Shown here: piece by piece, positions 52,421-61,659 of the stretch | Position numbering within the stretch: the stretch's first letter is position 1 | Layout of the letters: the number at the start of each line of letters is the position of its first letter | Origin: Streptomyces sp. NRRL F-2580 | Lineage (GTDB): Bacteria > Actinomycetota > Actinomycetes > Streptomycetales > Streptomycetaceae | Reading direction: 5' to 3' | Assembly (NCBI RefSeq): GCF_000720115.1 | Contig: NZ_JOIR01000013.1 | Span: forward strand, 200,540 to 264,539 | Length of the DNA stretch: 64,000 bases | The notes under the pieces: generated by a model | Databases searched by the model: none | Seen by the model: the letters and a program-made list of their open reading frames with translations, nothing else | Told to the model about the DNA's origin: nothing | Position numbers and translations under genes: made by a program

Positions 52421-53236
52421 CTACGTAACGCGGAAGCCGGTCGCCGCGGGGTCGCGGCGGTCGCGGTGGAAGGTCAGCCGGTCCCACGTGGGGAAGGCCA
52501 GGTCGGTGACGGCCAGCAGCCGGCCGGAGCGGCCGTGCAGGGTGCGGCGCACGGTGAGGCCGCAGGCCGGGGAGACGGCCGGCGGGTGGGTGGTGCGGGT
52601 CATGGTGATGGTCTCGGCGACCCGGCCGCCCGCCGCGGCGCGGTCGAGCCAGCGCCGCACCGGGGCCAGGTCGTCGTCGCGGAGCGTCACCCCCCGGCCA
52701 CGGTAGCCGGCCAGCTCGGGGTCGCGCGCGACGACGCCCGGACTGAAGTACGTGACGGCGTCCCGAAGGGTCTCGCCGGCCGGGCCGCGTTCGCGGTGGT
52801 GATGGACCAGGGTGCGCTCCCCGCCGGCCATGCCGAGCAGCCCGGCGAGCGAGGGCGGGACGGTGACGAGCGTGAGCCAGCTCAGGGTGGGGGCGGGCAC
52901 GGCGGAGGCGGGCCGGACCGCCGCCGGCTCGACCGCGGGCCCGCCACCGGGAGCAGCGGGCCCGACCACGGCGGTGACTGCGGGCCCGACCACGGCGGTG
53001 ACTGCGGGCCGGGTGCCGCGGCGGCCGGTGACGACCAGGCCGTCCTCGCGCAGATGCTGGAGGGCGGCCCGGATCGTCTGCCGGTTGACCTCGTAACGGG
53101 CGGCCAGGCTGCGCTCGGAGGGCAGTCTGCCGCCGGGGGTGCGTGCGGCGCGCTCGAGATCGCGGCGCAGCGCTGCGGCGATCCGCTGGTACTTGGGCGT
53201 GGCGGCCGGGCCGCCGCCCCGCGAAGGGGAGGGCAT
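52421..53236 (-). CDS. GntR/HutC-family regulator with UTRA domain
   Basis: 271 residues. N-terminal winged helix: YQRIAAALRRDLERA, then LPSERSLAARYEVNRQTIRA and LREDGLVVTGRRGT. A Pro/Ala/Val linker at about 75-115 contains a perfect repeat of PAVTAVVG from a 24-bp duplication. The UTRA ligand domain follows (ERTLVHHHRERGPAGETLRD to the C terminus). The effector is probably a small sugar or amine. A GGTCTATACC-type operator lies 57 bp upstream of its start, suggesting autoregulation. It is downstream of a siderophore synthetase gene on the same strand. Confidence 0.9.
   Translation of the reverse strand: MPSPSRGGGPAATPKYQRIAAALRRDLERAARTPGGRLPSERSLAARYEVNRQTIRAALQHLREDGLVVTGRRGTRPAVTAVVGPAVTAVVGPAAPGGGPAVEPAAVRPASAVPAPTLSWLTLVTVPPSLAGLLGMAGGERTLVHHHRERGPAGETLRDAVTYFSPGVVARDPELAGYRGRGVTLRDDDLAPVRRWLDRAAAGGRVAETITMTRTTHPPAVSPACGLTVRRTLHGRSGRLLAVTDLAFPTWDRLTFHRDRRDPAATGFRVT
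52957..53004. repeat. Perfect 24-bp tandem duplication in the GntR gene
   Basis: Two identical 24-bp units (52957-52980, 52981-53004) plus 6 bp of a third, in the linker between the DNA-binding and UTRA domains. In frame. Confidence 0.9.
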
Positions 53237-53292
53237 GGCTTCTCCTCTGACGGGTGGTCAAGGACTGCGCGGTCTGCCCGACCAACCTAGCA

Positions 53293-53306
53293 TTGGTCTA
53301 TACCTT
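53293..53306. promoter_or_regulatory. GntR/HutC-type operator candidate
   Basis: TTGGTCTATACCTT resembles the dre-type element (TGGTCTAGACCA) bound by HutC-subfamily GntR regulators, with two mismatches. It lies just upstream of the GntR gene. Confidence 0.5.
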
Positions 53307-53341
53307 TAGGTGAGAGGGGATCCGGGAACCCGGCCCGCCTT

Positions 53342-53365
53342 GGCCGGTTCCGCACGCAACCGGCC
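53342..53365 (-). terminator. Hairpin terminator after the first IucA/IucC gene
   Basis: A perfect 8-bp stem GGCCGGTT/AACCGGCC with an 8-nt loop, 29 bp beyond the stop at 53394. Confidence 0.6.
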
Positions 53366-53393
53366 CGTCCGGCAGGACGCCCCCTGCTCCCTC

Positions 53394-55001
53394 CTACTCC
53401 CGCAGCGGGTTGGGCAGGGGCAGGTAGCGGGCGTCCGCGCCGTCGGCCCGCGTCCAGCGCAGCAGCAGGTTGGTCTTGGCCGGCAGGGCCGGGGCGGTGA
53501 GCAGCTCCGCGATCTCGGGGAGCCCGCGCGTGGCCTCGTAGCGCCGGAACTCCTCCCGTACGGCCGGCCACAGGAGCGGCGAGATGTCCGGATACCGTCC
53601 CGCCAGCGCACCCGCGATCTCCGCCAGGTGGTTGACGACCAGGCAGTAGACCAGGCGCTGCCAGGCGTCCGAACGCGGCAGGTCCGGCAGCAACTTCACC
53701 CCTTCCGCGTCGCGGAAGAGGGCCTGCACCGGCATGCCCTCTGCGTCGACGGCGACCAGGGTGTTCTGGAGGTGGGCCTCCAGCACGACACCGTGGCGTG
53801 CGAACAGTTCCAGCACGGGTGGCACCACCTGGCGCAGGTACGCCCGCCACCAGCGGGCCGGGTCGCCGGCCCCGGCCGACGGGCTTCCGGCGTGGCCCTC
53901 GGCGAGCGCGGCGGCCAGCAGCGGCGTGGCCCCGGGCACGGTGTGGGCGTGCAGGCCGTCGCGGACCAGGACGGCGAGCTCCTCGAAGGCGAAGGAGGCG
54001 GTGCGGTAGCCGCGGTCGGCCAGCCAGGCCGCCGCCGAGCCGGTCCGGCGCAGCGCGGCGAAACCGGCTTCGACGGCCGCGTCGGTGCGGCGCAGTTTCA
54101 GCAGGTCGTGCCGCCACAGCCGGCGCACGTCGTTGGTGATCCGGACGTCGAGGCTGAACTTCACGAAGAGGTCGGCCGCCGCTTCCGGTACGTACAGGGT
54201 CCGGATCGAGGCGGTGGGCCAGGCCGGCCGGCGGCTCCGCCCGAGCCGCAGCAGCCGTCCGTCGGCGAAGGCCTCGCGCACCGCGGGCCGCTCTCCCACC
54301 AGGTCGAGCTGCCAGGGGTGGGCGGGCAGCAGCCGGTAGCCGGCCGGGGCGCGCGGCGCGTCGAGCGCGTCGGCCAGGGAGTCGATCGCGTCGGACGCGG
54401 CCGGGCCGCCCTCCTCGGCGACCTGGTCCTCGCGCAGCCCGAGGAAGACCAGCGGGAAGCGGGCATGGGCTTCGGGCGCGTACGGCAGCCAGCTCCCGGC
54501 CGGTGCCCCGCCGCGGGCCTTGGGGGCGGGGTGGTGCGGGTGGCCCATCACCAGGGACTGCTCGGAGAGGACGTACGGGTCCCGTGGGGGCTCGGCCTCG
54601 GCGCGGGCGGCCAGCAGCGCCGCGATCGCGTCACGGCTGTCGGTGATCTCGACGGGGAGCTCGTCGTTGGGGACGCCGGTGAACCGGCCCAGTTCGTCGG
54701 AGACGAGTTTGACCAGTTCGGTGTGGCTGAGCGGGTGCCAGCCGTCGGCCGTCCGCAGTTCGGGGCAGACCGGCCGGCGCCCGCCGCGCACCCGGAGCAG
54801 CCGGCCGCTGCCGCGCAGCCGGTGGACTTCGACGCCCGCCCCCGTGCCCGCGCCGTGGGCCTCGGCGGGGCCGCCGCCGGGCCGGGCGGGCCCGGCAGGC
54901 TCGACGGCATCGGCCGTCTCCCGCAGCAGGCAGTTCAGGAGCGGGGTGGCGGCGTACGCGTCGGCGGCGGCGTTGAGGTCCACTGGTTCCATTCGGTCCA
55001 T
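53394..55001 (-). CDS. IucA/IucC-type siderophore synthetase (NIS), copy 1
   Basis: 535 residues. The IucA/IucC N-terminal domain includes LPAHPWQLDLV (HPWQ motif) and the ATP-contact stretch ASIRTLYVPEAAADLFVKFS. The FhuF-like C-terminal part has VVLEAHLQNTLVAVD (H-x-Q-N motif) and RDAEGVKLLPDL. These are the conserved substrate and ATP residues of NRPS-independent siderophore synthetases, which join a carboxylate such as citrate to an amine or alcohol through an adenylate. ATG 55001 is used; ATG 54992 and GTG 55034 are alternatives. It is divergent from a second synthetase. No transporter or amine-biosynthesis gene is adjacent. Confidence 0.9.
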   Translation of the reverse strand: MDRMEPVDLNAAADAYAATPLLNCLLRETADAVEPAGPARPGGGPAEAHGAGTGAGVEVHRLRGSGRLLRVRGGRRPVCPELRTADGWHPLSHTELVKLVSDELGRFTGVPNDELPVEITDSRDAIAALLAARAEAEPPRDPYVLSEQSLVMGHPHHPAPKARGGAPAGSWLPYAPEAHARFPLVFLGLREDQVAEEGGPAASDAIDSLADALDAPRAPAGYRLLPAHPWQLDLVGERPAVREAFADGRLLRLGRSRRPAWPTASIRTLYVPEAAADLFVKFSLDVRITNDVRRLWRHDLLKLRRTDAAVEAGFAALRRTGSAAAWLADRGYRTASFAFEELAVLVRDGLHAHTVPGATPLLAAALAEGHAGSPSAGAGDPARWWRAYLRQVVPPVLELFARHGVVLEAHLQNTLVAVDAEGMPVQALFRDAEGVKLLPDLPRSDAWQRLVYCLVVNHLAEIAGALAGRYPDISPLLWPAVREEFRRYEATRGLPEIAELLTAPALPAKTNLLLRWTRADGADARYLPLPNPLRE

Positions 55002-55058
55002 CCGGTGCGCCGGAGGTTCGCCAGGCGTAACCACCGGTCGTGATCGTCGGTATCCGCA

Positions 55059-55074
55059 ATGATTACTTGATCAT
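55059..55074. promoter_or_regulatory. Inverted repeat in the divergent synthetase promoter
   Basis: ATGAT-TACTTG-ATCAT, in the short AT-rich region between the two IucA/IucC genes. It does not match the classic DtxR-type iron box. Confidence 0.45.
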
Positions 55075-55108
55075 CCCGTAAAGCGATATTCCGATGCCGG
55101 AGCCCACC

Positions 55109-56623
55109 ATGTACTTTCCCCACTCGCCGGCCGAAGAGGCCGTCGCCGCCGAACTGGCCGGTGCGCGCCCCCGGCTCATCCCCGGGTACACCGCCGCGCT
55201 GAGCGGCGCCCGGGCGGCCGTGCTGACCCGGCTGTGGCGGGCGCTGGCCTTCGAACCGCTGCCGTGGGTCGTGGGCCGGGAGCGCGGGCCGGACGGCCTG
55301 GCGCTCCTGCTGGCGGGTGGCGCGCGGCTGGAGGGCCCGCTGCCGGATCCGTACGCGACCGAGCCGTACGTGAGCGAACTGCTGCTCGACGGCAGGGCCT
55401 ACGGGCAGGCCGCGGCCCTGGTCACGGCGCTGGGCGTGGCGCACGGGAAGGAGTTCGCCGCCGAGCTCGACGCCAGTACGGCCTCCCTGGCGCTCTCCCG
55501 GGCCGGACAGCCTGCCGCCGGGGAGGATCGCGCCCCGCTGGCCACCTGGGAGTGGGAGCAGCGGGTCGTCGACGGTCATCCGTACCACCCGAACTGTCGG
55601 TCCCGGCCGGGCTTCTCGGTGGCCGAGCAGCTGGCGTACGCCCCCGAGCACCGCCCGGTGGTGGAGCTCGGGCTGGTCGCCGTACCGGCTGAGAAGTGCC
55701 TGGTCACCGGCGACTGGCCGGAGCCGCTGCGGGACGCGGGGCGGATCCTGGTCCCGGTGCACCCGTGGCAGGCGGCGCACGTACTGCGGCACGAGCGGGT
55801 GCGGCCCGGATTCGCGGCGCACCCGCTGATGGCCCTGCGCACGCTGGCGCCCGCCGACGGCGGCCCGCACGTGAAGACCGCGCTGAGCGCCCGGCTGACC
55901 TCCTCCGTACGGGACATCTCGGTCTACTCCGTGGAGACGGCGGCGGCCGTGTCCGCCTTCGCCCAGGGCCTGTCCGAGCGGCTCGACGGCCGGCTGCACA
56001 TCACCCGCACCCTGGGCGCGGCGACCGCGCACACCCCGGACCTGGCGGCCGTGCTGCGGGAGCCGCCGGAGGTCCACGCGGACGCCGCCGCCGGTGAGCG
56101 GGTGCTGCCGGTGGCGGCCCTGGCCTCGTTCCCGCCGGCGCGCTCGGCGGCCTGGCGGGCCGACTTCGCCCGACTCGCGCTGTCGGTGTGCCTGCGGGTG
56201 CTGGAGCTGGGGGTGGCCCTGGAGGCCCACGGCCAGAACCTCCTCGTCGTCCTCTCCCCCACCGGGGCCCCGCTGCGGCTGGTCTACCGCGACCTCGCCG
56301 ACATCCGGATCAGCCCGGCCCGGCTCGCCCGGCACGGCCTGCCGGTGCCGCCCCTGTCCGGCAGGCTGATCACCGACGACGTGACCGTGCTGCGGCGCAA
56401 GTTGTTCGGGTCCCTGCTGACGGGGGCGCTCGGCGCCACGGCGGGCTCGGCCGGCGCCTTCGCCGAGGCACTCGCCGAGGTCGCCACGCTGCCGGCGACC
56501 GCCGACACCGAGGCCCTGCGGACCGGGCCGCTGCCCACCAAGGCGCTCACCCTGATGCGGCTGAGCCCCGGCGTTCCCGGCGACCAGTGGGCCGAACTGC
56601 CCAATCCGCTGGCCGGAGGGTGA
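55109..56623 (+). CDS. IucA/IucC-type siderophore synthetase (NIS), copy 2
   Basis: 504 residues. LVPVHPWQAAHVL holds the HPWQ motif, KTALSARLTSSVRDIS the ATP-contact segment, and GVALEAHGQNLLVVL the H-x-Q-N motif with VYRDLADIRIS after it. This group differs from copy 1, so the two enzymes probably catalyse successive condensations on one siderophore. The ATG at 55109 follows GGAG with a 6-nt spacer; ATG 55094 has no good site. It faces away from copy 1 and leads into a methyltransferase 59 bp downstream on the same strand. Confidence 0.9.
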   Translation: MYFPHSPAEEAVAAELAGARPRLIPGYTAALSGARAAVLTRLWRALAFEPLPWVVGRERGPDGLALLLAGGARLEGPLPDPYATEPYVSELLLDGRAYGQAAALVTALGVAHGKEFAAELDASTASLALSRAGQPAAGEDRAPLATWEWEQRVVDGHPYHPNCRSRPGFSVAEQLAYAPEHRPVVELGLVAVPAEKCLVTGDWPEPLRDAGRILVPVHPWQAAHVLRHERVRPGFAAHPLMALRTLAPADGGPHVKTALSARLTSSVRDISVYSVETAAAVSAFAQGLSERLDGRLHITRTLGAATAHTPDLAAVLREPPEVHADAAAGERVLPVAALASFPPARSAAWRADFARLALSVCLRVLELGVALEAHGQNLLVVLSPTGAPLRLVYRDLADIRISPARLARHGLPVPPLSGRLITDDVTVLRRKLFGSLLTGALGATAGSAGAFAEALAEVATLPATADTEALRTGPLPTKALTLMRLSPGVPGDQWAELPNPLAGG

Positions 56624-56682
56624 TCCGGAGCACCGCAGGCGGGGGTCCCCCAGACGGATCCGGGCGGCTACTGTCCAGGGGT

Positions 56683-57351
56683 ATGACGGAGACCTCGGAC
56701 CTGACCTCGGTGAGAGCGTCCTACGACGCCGTCGCCGTCGAATACGCCCGGCTGGTCGGCACGGAACTGGCCCGGAAGCCACTGGACCGGGCCATGCTGG
56801 CGGCCTTCGCCGAGTACGTGCGCGGCGACGGCGTGCGCGGTGACGAGGGCCGCGGTGGCCGGGCGGTCGCCGACCTGGGCTGCGGCCCGGGCCGGGTGAC
56901 GGCGCATCTGGACGGGCTCGGCGTACGGGCCTTCGGCGTCGACCTGTCCCCGGCGATGGTGGCGGTGGCCCGCCGGACCTACCCGGGCCTGCGGTTCGAG
57001 GTGGGTTCGATGACCGCCCTGGACGTGGCCGACGGGGTACTGGGCGGGGTGCTGGCCTGGTACTCCACCGTGCACACCCCGCCCGCGGAACTGCCCGTGG
57101 TGTTCGCGGAGTTCGCCCGGGTGCTGGCGCCGGGCGGCCACGTCCTGATCGCCTTCAAGGCCGGCGACGAGAGGATCCGGCTGGAACACGCGTACGGGCA
57201 TCCGGTCGAGCTCGACGTGTACTGGACGCCGCCCGACCTCGTCGCGGACCTGCTGGCCGGGGCCGGGCTGACCGAGGTGGCTCGGCTCGTCCGCGGGCCG
57301 GACCCCCGCGAGAACTCCCCGCAGGGCTTCCTACTGGCGCGCAAGGGCTGA
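56683..57351 (+). CDS. Class I SAM-dependent methyltransferase
   Basis: 222 residues. Rossmann-type SAM site: VADLGCGPGRVTAHL, then GVDLSPAMVAVARR and the acidic motif near GSMTALDVADG. Typical small-molecule methyltransferase of the Methyltransf_11/25 type. The ATG follows CAGGGG; a TACTGT hexamer eight bases upstream may be its own -10. It could modify the siderophore made by the preceding gene, but this type is also common as a stand-alone enzyme. A bidirectional hairpin separates it from the convergent P450. Confidence 0.9.
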   Translation: MTETSDLTSVRASYDAVAVEYARLVGTELARKPLDRAMLAAFAEYVRGDGVRGDEGRGGRAVADLGCGPGRVTAHLDGLGVRAFGVDLSPAMVAVARRTYPGLRFEVGSMTALDVADGVLGGVLAWYSTVHTPPAELPVVFAEFARVLAPGGHVLIAFKAGDERIRLEHAYGHPVELDVYWTPPDLVADLLAGAGLTEVARLVRGPDPRENSPQGFLLARKG

Positions 57352-57360
57352 TCCGCCCCT

Positions 57361-57388
57361 GGGGGCCCGCCGGTTGACCGGCGGCCCC
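57361..57388. terminator. Bidirectional hairpin between methyltransferase and P450 genes
   Basis: CCGCCGGT-TG-ACCGGCGG stem extended by GGGG/CCCC with a 2-nt bulge, filling most of the 43-bp convergent gap. Confidence 0.7.
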
Positions 57389-57394
57389 TCTCCT

Positions 57395-58588
57395 TCACCA
57401 GCGCAGCGGCAGCCGGGTCACGCCCCGCATCAGCATGCCGGGGAGCCAGTCACGCGGACCCGCGTCCGGATCCTCGGCCAGTTCCGGGAAGCGCTCCAGC
57501 AGGGCCCGGATCGCGATGCGGCCCTCCATCCGGGCGAGCGGCGCGCCGAGGCAGAAGTGGATGCCGTGGCCGAAGGCGAGGTGACCCGGGCCGGGGCGGC
57601 GGATGTCGAACACGTCGGGTCCGGGCCGCGCGAAGCGGGCCGGGTCGCGGTCCGCCGCGGCGAGGGCGACCAGGACCGAGGAACCGGCGGGGATCAGGGT
57701 GCCGCCCAGCTCCAGGCCGGTGCGGGCGAAGCGGTAGGTGGCGTGCTGGACCGGGCCGTCGTAGCGCAGCATCTCCTCCACGGCGCCGTCGATGAGGCCG
57801 TCCGGGTCCGCGCGCAGGGCGGCGAGCTGGTCGGGGTGGGCGAGCAGGGCCCGTACTCCGTTGCCGATCAGGTTCACGGTGGTCTCGTGGCCCGCGACCA
57901 GCAGCAGGAAGGCCATCCCGATCAGCTCGTCCGGGGAGAGCCTGTCGCCGTCCTCGTCACGGGTGCGGATCAGGGCGCTGAGCAGGTCATCGCCGGGGTC
58001 CGCGGCCTTGGCCGCGACGAGTTCGAAGAGGTACGCGGTCATCTGCTCCAGGACCCGGCCGTCCGCGGCGACCCCGTCGAGCGGGGCGACGATCTCGTTC
58101 GACCAGTAGCGGAACCGGGCGCGGTCCAGGCCGGGCACGCCGAGGAGTTCGCAGATCACGGTCATCGGCAGCGGTACCGCGAAGGACCGGATCAGGTCGG
58201 CCCGCCGGTCGGGACGGGCCGCCATCTCGTCGAGCAGCTCGCCGGTGATCTGCCGGACGCGGGGACGCAGCGACTCGATCCGGCGGGCCGTGAACTCCCG
58301 CGCCACCAGGCCGCGCAGCCGCGTGTGGTGGGGCGGGTCCGCGTCCAGCATGCTCGTGGCGACGGCCGGGACCGGTGCGTCCCCCGACAGCCCGGTGCCG
58401 AACCAGTTCTTCGACAGGTCCGGGTGGTTCAGGGCCTGCCGGGCCTCCTCGTGGCCGACGACCAGCCACGACCGCTCACCGCCCAGCACCACTTCGTGGA
58501 CGGGGCCGGCGGTGCGCAGCGCGGCGTAGAAGGGGTACGGATCGGCGTTGAAGTCACCGGTGTGCGCGCTGATGTCGACGAGGGGCAT
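57395..58588 (-). CDS. Cytochrome P450
   Basis: 397 residues, a soluble bacterial P450. I-helix AGHETTVNLIGN (acid-alcohol pair), K-helix EEMLRYDGPVQ with its Glu-x-x-Arg, and heme-binding loop FGHGIHFCLGAPLAR with the Cys thiolate ligand. The length fits the CYP105/107 type range. It needs ferredoxin and reductase, not encoded here. The substrate could be a secondary metabolite. The ATG at 58588 lacks an obvious upstream gene and is divergent from the FAD oxidoreductase. Confidence 0.94.
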   Translation of the reverse strand: MPLVDISAHTGDFNADPYPFYAALRTAGPVHEVVLGGERSWLVVGHEEARQALNHPDLSKNWFGTGLSGDAPVPAVATSMLDADPPHHTRLRGLVAREFTARRIESLRPRVRQITGELLDEMAARPDRRADLIRSFAVPLPMTVICELLGVPGLDRARFRYWSNEIVAPLDGVAADGRVLEQMTAYLFELVAAKAADPGDDLLSALIRTRDEDGDRLSPDELIGMAFLLLVAGHETTVNLIGNGVRALLAHPDQLAALRADPDGLIDGAVEEMLRYDGPVQHATYRFARTGLELGGTLIPAGSSVLVALAAADRDPARFARPGPDVFDIRRPGPGHLAFGHGIHFCLGAPLARMEGRIAIRALLERFPELAEDPDAGPRDWLPGMLMRGVTRLPLRW

Positions 58589-58758
58589 GGGCGCAGCCTA
58601 AGGGCCGTCTCCTTCGGATCCGGCCGGGTGCCGTCGATCGGGCCGGTCCGTCCATACGACAAGCCGAACCGTTTCGGCCATGAGCCGTTCGGGGGGCTGC
58701 CCGGTGTGTGTGGGCCCGCCTTCACGGTGATCGGGGCGGGCGGTGGCAGGAAGGAGGT

Positions 58759-60312
58759 ATGAGCCTCCATCGCCGCCAAGTCCTCGGCAGCGCCGCCGCG
58801 GCGATCCTCGCCACCGTCGGCGCTGCCGCCCGGGGCCCGGACTACGGGGCGCTCGCCCGCGGGATCGACGGACGGGTGGTGCTCCCCGGCGACCGGGACT
58901 ACGCCGAGGCCCGCCGGCTGTTCCAGCCCCGCTACGACGCCGTCGCACCCGCCGCTGTGGCCTACCCCGCGCACGCCGCGGACGTGGCCGTCTGCCTGGA
59001 CTTCGCCCGCCGCTCCGGCGCGGCCGTCGTCCCGCGCGGCGGCGGGCACGGCTACGCCGGCTGGTCCACGCGCGCCGGGGCGCTGGTCGTCGACACCGGG
59101 GCCATGGCGGGCGTGGCCGTCGAGGGGGACGGCGTACGGATCGGCGCGGGAGCCCGGCTCGGGGACGTGCACGCCGCCCTCGCCGGGCGGGGCCTGGCCG
59201 TCCCGACCGGGCTGTGCCCGTCCGTCGGGATCGCCGGGCTCACCCTCGGCGGCGGCCTGGGGCTGGCCTCGCGGGCGTACGGGACCACCGCGGACCGGCT
59301 CACGGGGGCCCGCGTGGTCACCCCCGACGGGCGCGTGCGCGAGGTGGCCGCCGATCGGGATCCGGACCTCTTCTGGGCCCTGCGCGGCGGCGGGGGCGGC
59401 AATTTCGGCGTGGTCACCGAGTTCCGTTTCCGTACGCACGCGGCTCCCCGGGACTGCGCCTTCGCCGAACTCCACTGGCCCGGCGACGACTCCGCGGACG
59501 TGCTGCGCGGATGGCAGCGCTGGCTGGCCGGGCTGCCCGACCCGTTCTGGAGCCAGGTGGAGTTCACGGTCGAAGCCGGCGCCGACGCGGGTACCGGCCC
59601 CGGTTCCGGTTCCGGGGTTCCGGCGCCGCCGGCGGTCCGGGTGGTGTGCCTCGACGGACGCGGGGAGCTGGAACGGCAGTTGACCCGACTGTCCGACCTG
59701 GTCGGCGGACCCCCGCGGGACGACTGGACCGTCGTGCGCAGTCACGCGGACACCCTGCGGGCCATGTCGGGCTGTCTGGACCTGACCGCGGCGCAGTGCC
59801 GGCTGCCGGGCAACCTGCCCGGCCGGGACCCGCAGGGCCGGCTCGACCGGCACTCCTACGCCGCCCGCTCCGACTTCTGGACGGGCGCCGGGCTGCCCGA
59901 CTCGGCGATCGGCACGGTCCTGGACGCGGTCCGCCGCTACGGGTCCGAGGCCGGCCTCCCCCGGGGCGGCCTGGCGGTGGTGCAGTTCGACGGAGTCTGC
60001 GGCGGCGCGCTGAACCGGGTCGCGGTCGCGGAAACGGCCTTCGCGCACCGTGACAGCGCCTTCCTTGCCCAGTACCTCGTCCACTGGCCCGAGTCCGCGC
60101 CGGCCGCCGAGGTCGCCCGGCACGAGGCCTGGCTCGACGGGCTCTGGCAGGACCTGCGCCCCTGGACGAGCGGCCGCGCCTACCAGAACTACACCGACCC
60201 GAAGCTCACCGGCTGGCGCGAGGCCTACTACGGCCCGAACCTCGCCCGCCTGCAGGAGGTCCGGCGTGCCTACGACCCGGACCGGCTCTTCCGTTTCCCC
60301 CAAGCCGTTTAG
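58759..60312 (+). CDS. Tat-exported FAD-linked oxidoreductase (BBE-type)
   Basis: 517 residues. A short twin-arginine leader (HRRQVLGSAAAAILATVGA) implies folded export with bound FAD. The PCMH-type FAD-binding domain carries VPRGGGHGYAGWS, whose His is the expected covalent FAD attachment point, plus GLCPSVGIAGLTLGGGLG. The C-terminal berberine-bridge motif is YQNYTDPKL, with YYGPNLARLQEVRRAYDPDR. It oxidises an alcohol, sugar or alkaloid-like substrate using O2. AAGGAGG touches the ATG almost directly, unusually close. The next gene, a protease, starts 12 bp later. Confidence 0.92.
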   Translation: MSLHRRQVLGSAAAAILATVGAAARGPDYGALARGIDGRVVLPGDRDYAEARRLFQPRYDAVAPAAVAYPAHAADVAVCLDFARRSGAAVVPRGGGHGYAGWSTRAGALVVDTGAMAGVAVEGDGVRIGAGARLGDVHAALAGRGLAVPTGLCPSVGIAGLTLGGGLGLASRAYGTTADRLTGARVVTPDGRVREVAADRDPDLFWALRGGGGGNFGVVTEFRFRTHAAPRDCAFAELHWPGDDSADVLRGWQRWLAGLPDPFWSQVEFTVEAGADAGTGPGSGSGVPAPPAVRVVCLDGRGELERQLTRLSDLVGGPPRDDWTVVRSHADTLRAMSGCLDLTAAQCRLPGNLPGRDPQGRLDRHSYAARSDFWTGAGLPDSAIGTVLDAVRRYGSEAGLPRGGLAVVQFDGVCGGALNRVAVAETAFAHRDSAFLAQYLVHWPESAPAAEVARHEAWLDGLWQDLRPWTSGRAYQNYTDPKLTGWREAYYGPNLARLQEVRRAYDPDRLFRFPQAV

Positions 60313-60324
60313 GGAGTGTCCGGA

Positions 60325-61659
60325 ATGCGACGTATGGTGATGTTTGCCGCGCTGGCGGCCGCCCTGCTGGTGCCCGGAGGGCCGCTGCCCGTGGCCGAGG
60401 CCGGGAGCACCGCCGCGGCGAGCGCGGGCCGCTGGTCCGCCCACGAGGCCGAGTCCTTCTGGACGGCCGAGCGGATGGCCGCCGCTGCCCCGCTGCCCCC
60501 CGTGACACCGGAGCCGCCCGAACCCCCGGCGCCCGAGCCCCCGTCGGAACCCCCCGCGCCATTGGATCCGCTCGAACCGCTCGAACCTACGGAACCTACG
60601 GAACCTACGGAGCCGACGCCGGCCGGAACGCCAGCCCCGACGCCGACCCCGACGCCGATCGCGGTCCCGCTCCCGGCGCCGATCGCGGTCCCGCTACCGG
60701 ACGCGACCCCGGGCACGGCGGAGCCGTCCGTGCCCCCGTCCGCCTCCCCGTCCCCCCTCGTCCCCGTCCCGGCCCCCTCGACTCCCACGCCCCCGCCCAC
60801 GCCCACGCCTACGCCCACTCCGACACCGACGCCGACACCGACGCCCGTTCCGAAACCGACGCCGACGCCGACGCCCAAGCCGTCGCTGCTTCCCGCTCCC
60901 GCCCGTCCCGCCGTCCCCCGGGTGCCGGCCACCGACCCCGGCATCGGGCAGAACTTCGACGGCATCCCGGTGGTCGGCCGGATGTTCCTCGTCAAGAACG
61001 GCGGGTCCTACTTCTGCACCGCGAGCGTGGTCGCCTCCCCCGGCCACAACCTCGTGCTCAGCGCGGCCCACTGCCTGCTCGGCTCGGACACCCAGCAGGT
61101 GGCCTTCGTACCGCGGTACACCCGCGCGAAGCCGCAGCCGTACGGCATGTTCCCCGTACTGCGGGACGCGGCCGGGCGCTCCAGGATCTGGATCGACCCG
61201 CGCTACCGCTCCCAGGGCCCCGACCGCGCCGCCGCCCTCGACGTGGCCTTCGCCCAAGTGGGCCCGGACTCCCGCGGATTCTCGGTGCAGGACGTGGTCG
61301 GCGGGAACCGGCTGGTCACCGGCGCCGGTTACGCGCACGCGAAGGTGTCGCTGATCGGGTACCCGTCCTCCGCCGCCCGTCCGCGCCTGTGCGTGAACAA
61401 GACGACGAAGTTCACGAGCAAGGACGCGCGGATCCCCGGATCGTTCCTGCGCATCGACTGCACCGGCTATCCCGGGGGGACCAGCGGCGGCCCGTTCCTG
61501 CTCCGCTTCGACGGGCAGACGGGAACCGGCGACGTGGTGGGGGTCATCGGCGGCTGGAAGACGGGCGGGGACACCGCCGACACCTCGTACAGCTCCTACT
61601 TCGGCGCGGACATCAGGAAGTTGTACGAGAAGGCGGTTGCCGGGGCGAAGGTGCGGTGA
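60325..61659 (+). CDS. Secreted trypsin-like serine protease with Pro/Thr-rich stalk
   Basis: 444 residues. Sec signal ([16 protein letters not shown]). A long Pro/Thr/Glu-rich region (about 60-200), including runs of Thr-Pro, forms an extended, probably glycosylated stalk. The C-terminal chymotrypsin-fold domain has the triad His in VLSAAHCLL, Asp in [10 protein letters not shown] and Ser in [12 protein letters not shown]. It is likely anchored or secreted. The ATG at 60325 has GGAG upstream; GTG 60316 is possible. It lies 12 bp after the FAD oxidoreductase, so the two are probably co-transcribed. The 3' end overlaps the next minus-strand gene by 47 bp. Confidence 0.9.
   Translation: MRRMVMFAALAAALLVPGGPLPVAEAGSTAAASAGRWSAHEAESFWTAERMAAAAPLPPVTPEPPEPPAPEPPSEPPAPLDPLEPLEPTEPTEPTEPTPAGTPAPTPTPTPIAVPLPAPIAVPLPDATPGTAEPSVPPSASPSPLVPVPAPSTPTPPPTPTPTPTPTPTPTPTPVPKPTPTPTPKPSLLPAPARPAVPRVPATDPGIGQNFDGIPVVGRMFLVKNGGSYFCTASVVASPGHNLVLSAAHCLLGSDTQQVAFVPRYTRAKPQPYGMFPVLRDAAGRSRIWIDPRYRSQGPDRAAALDVAFAQVGPDSRGFSVQDVVGGNRLVTGAGYAHAKVSLIGYPSSAARPRLCVNKTTKFTSKDARIPGSFLRIDCTGYPGGTSGGPFLLRFDGQTGTGDVVGVIGGWKTGGDTADTSYSSYFGADIRKLYEKAVAGAKVR

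Noticed and set aside
53301..53312. DtxR-type iron box near TTTAGGTGAG
   Set aside because: Only one half of the palindrome is present and it lies downstream of the synthetase gene, not at its promoter.
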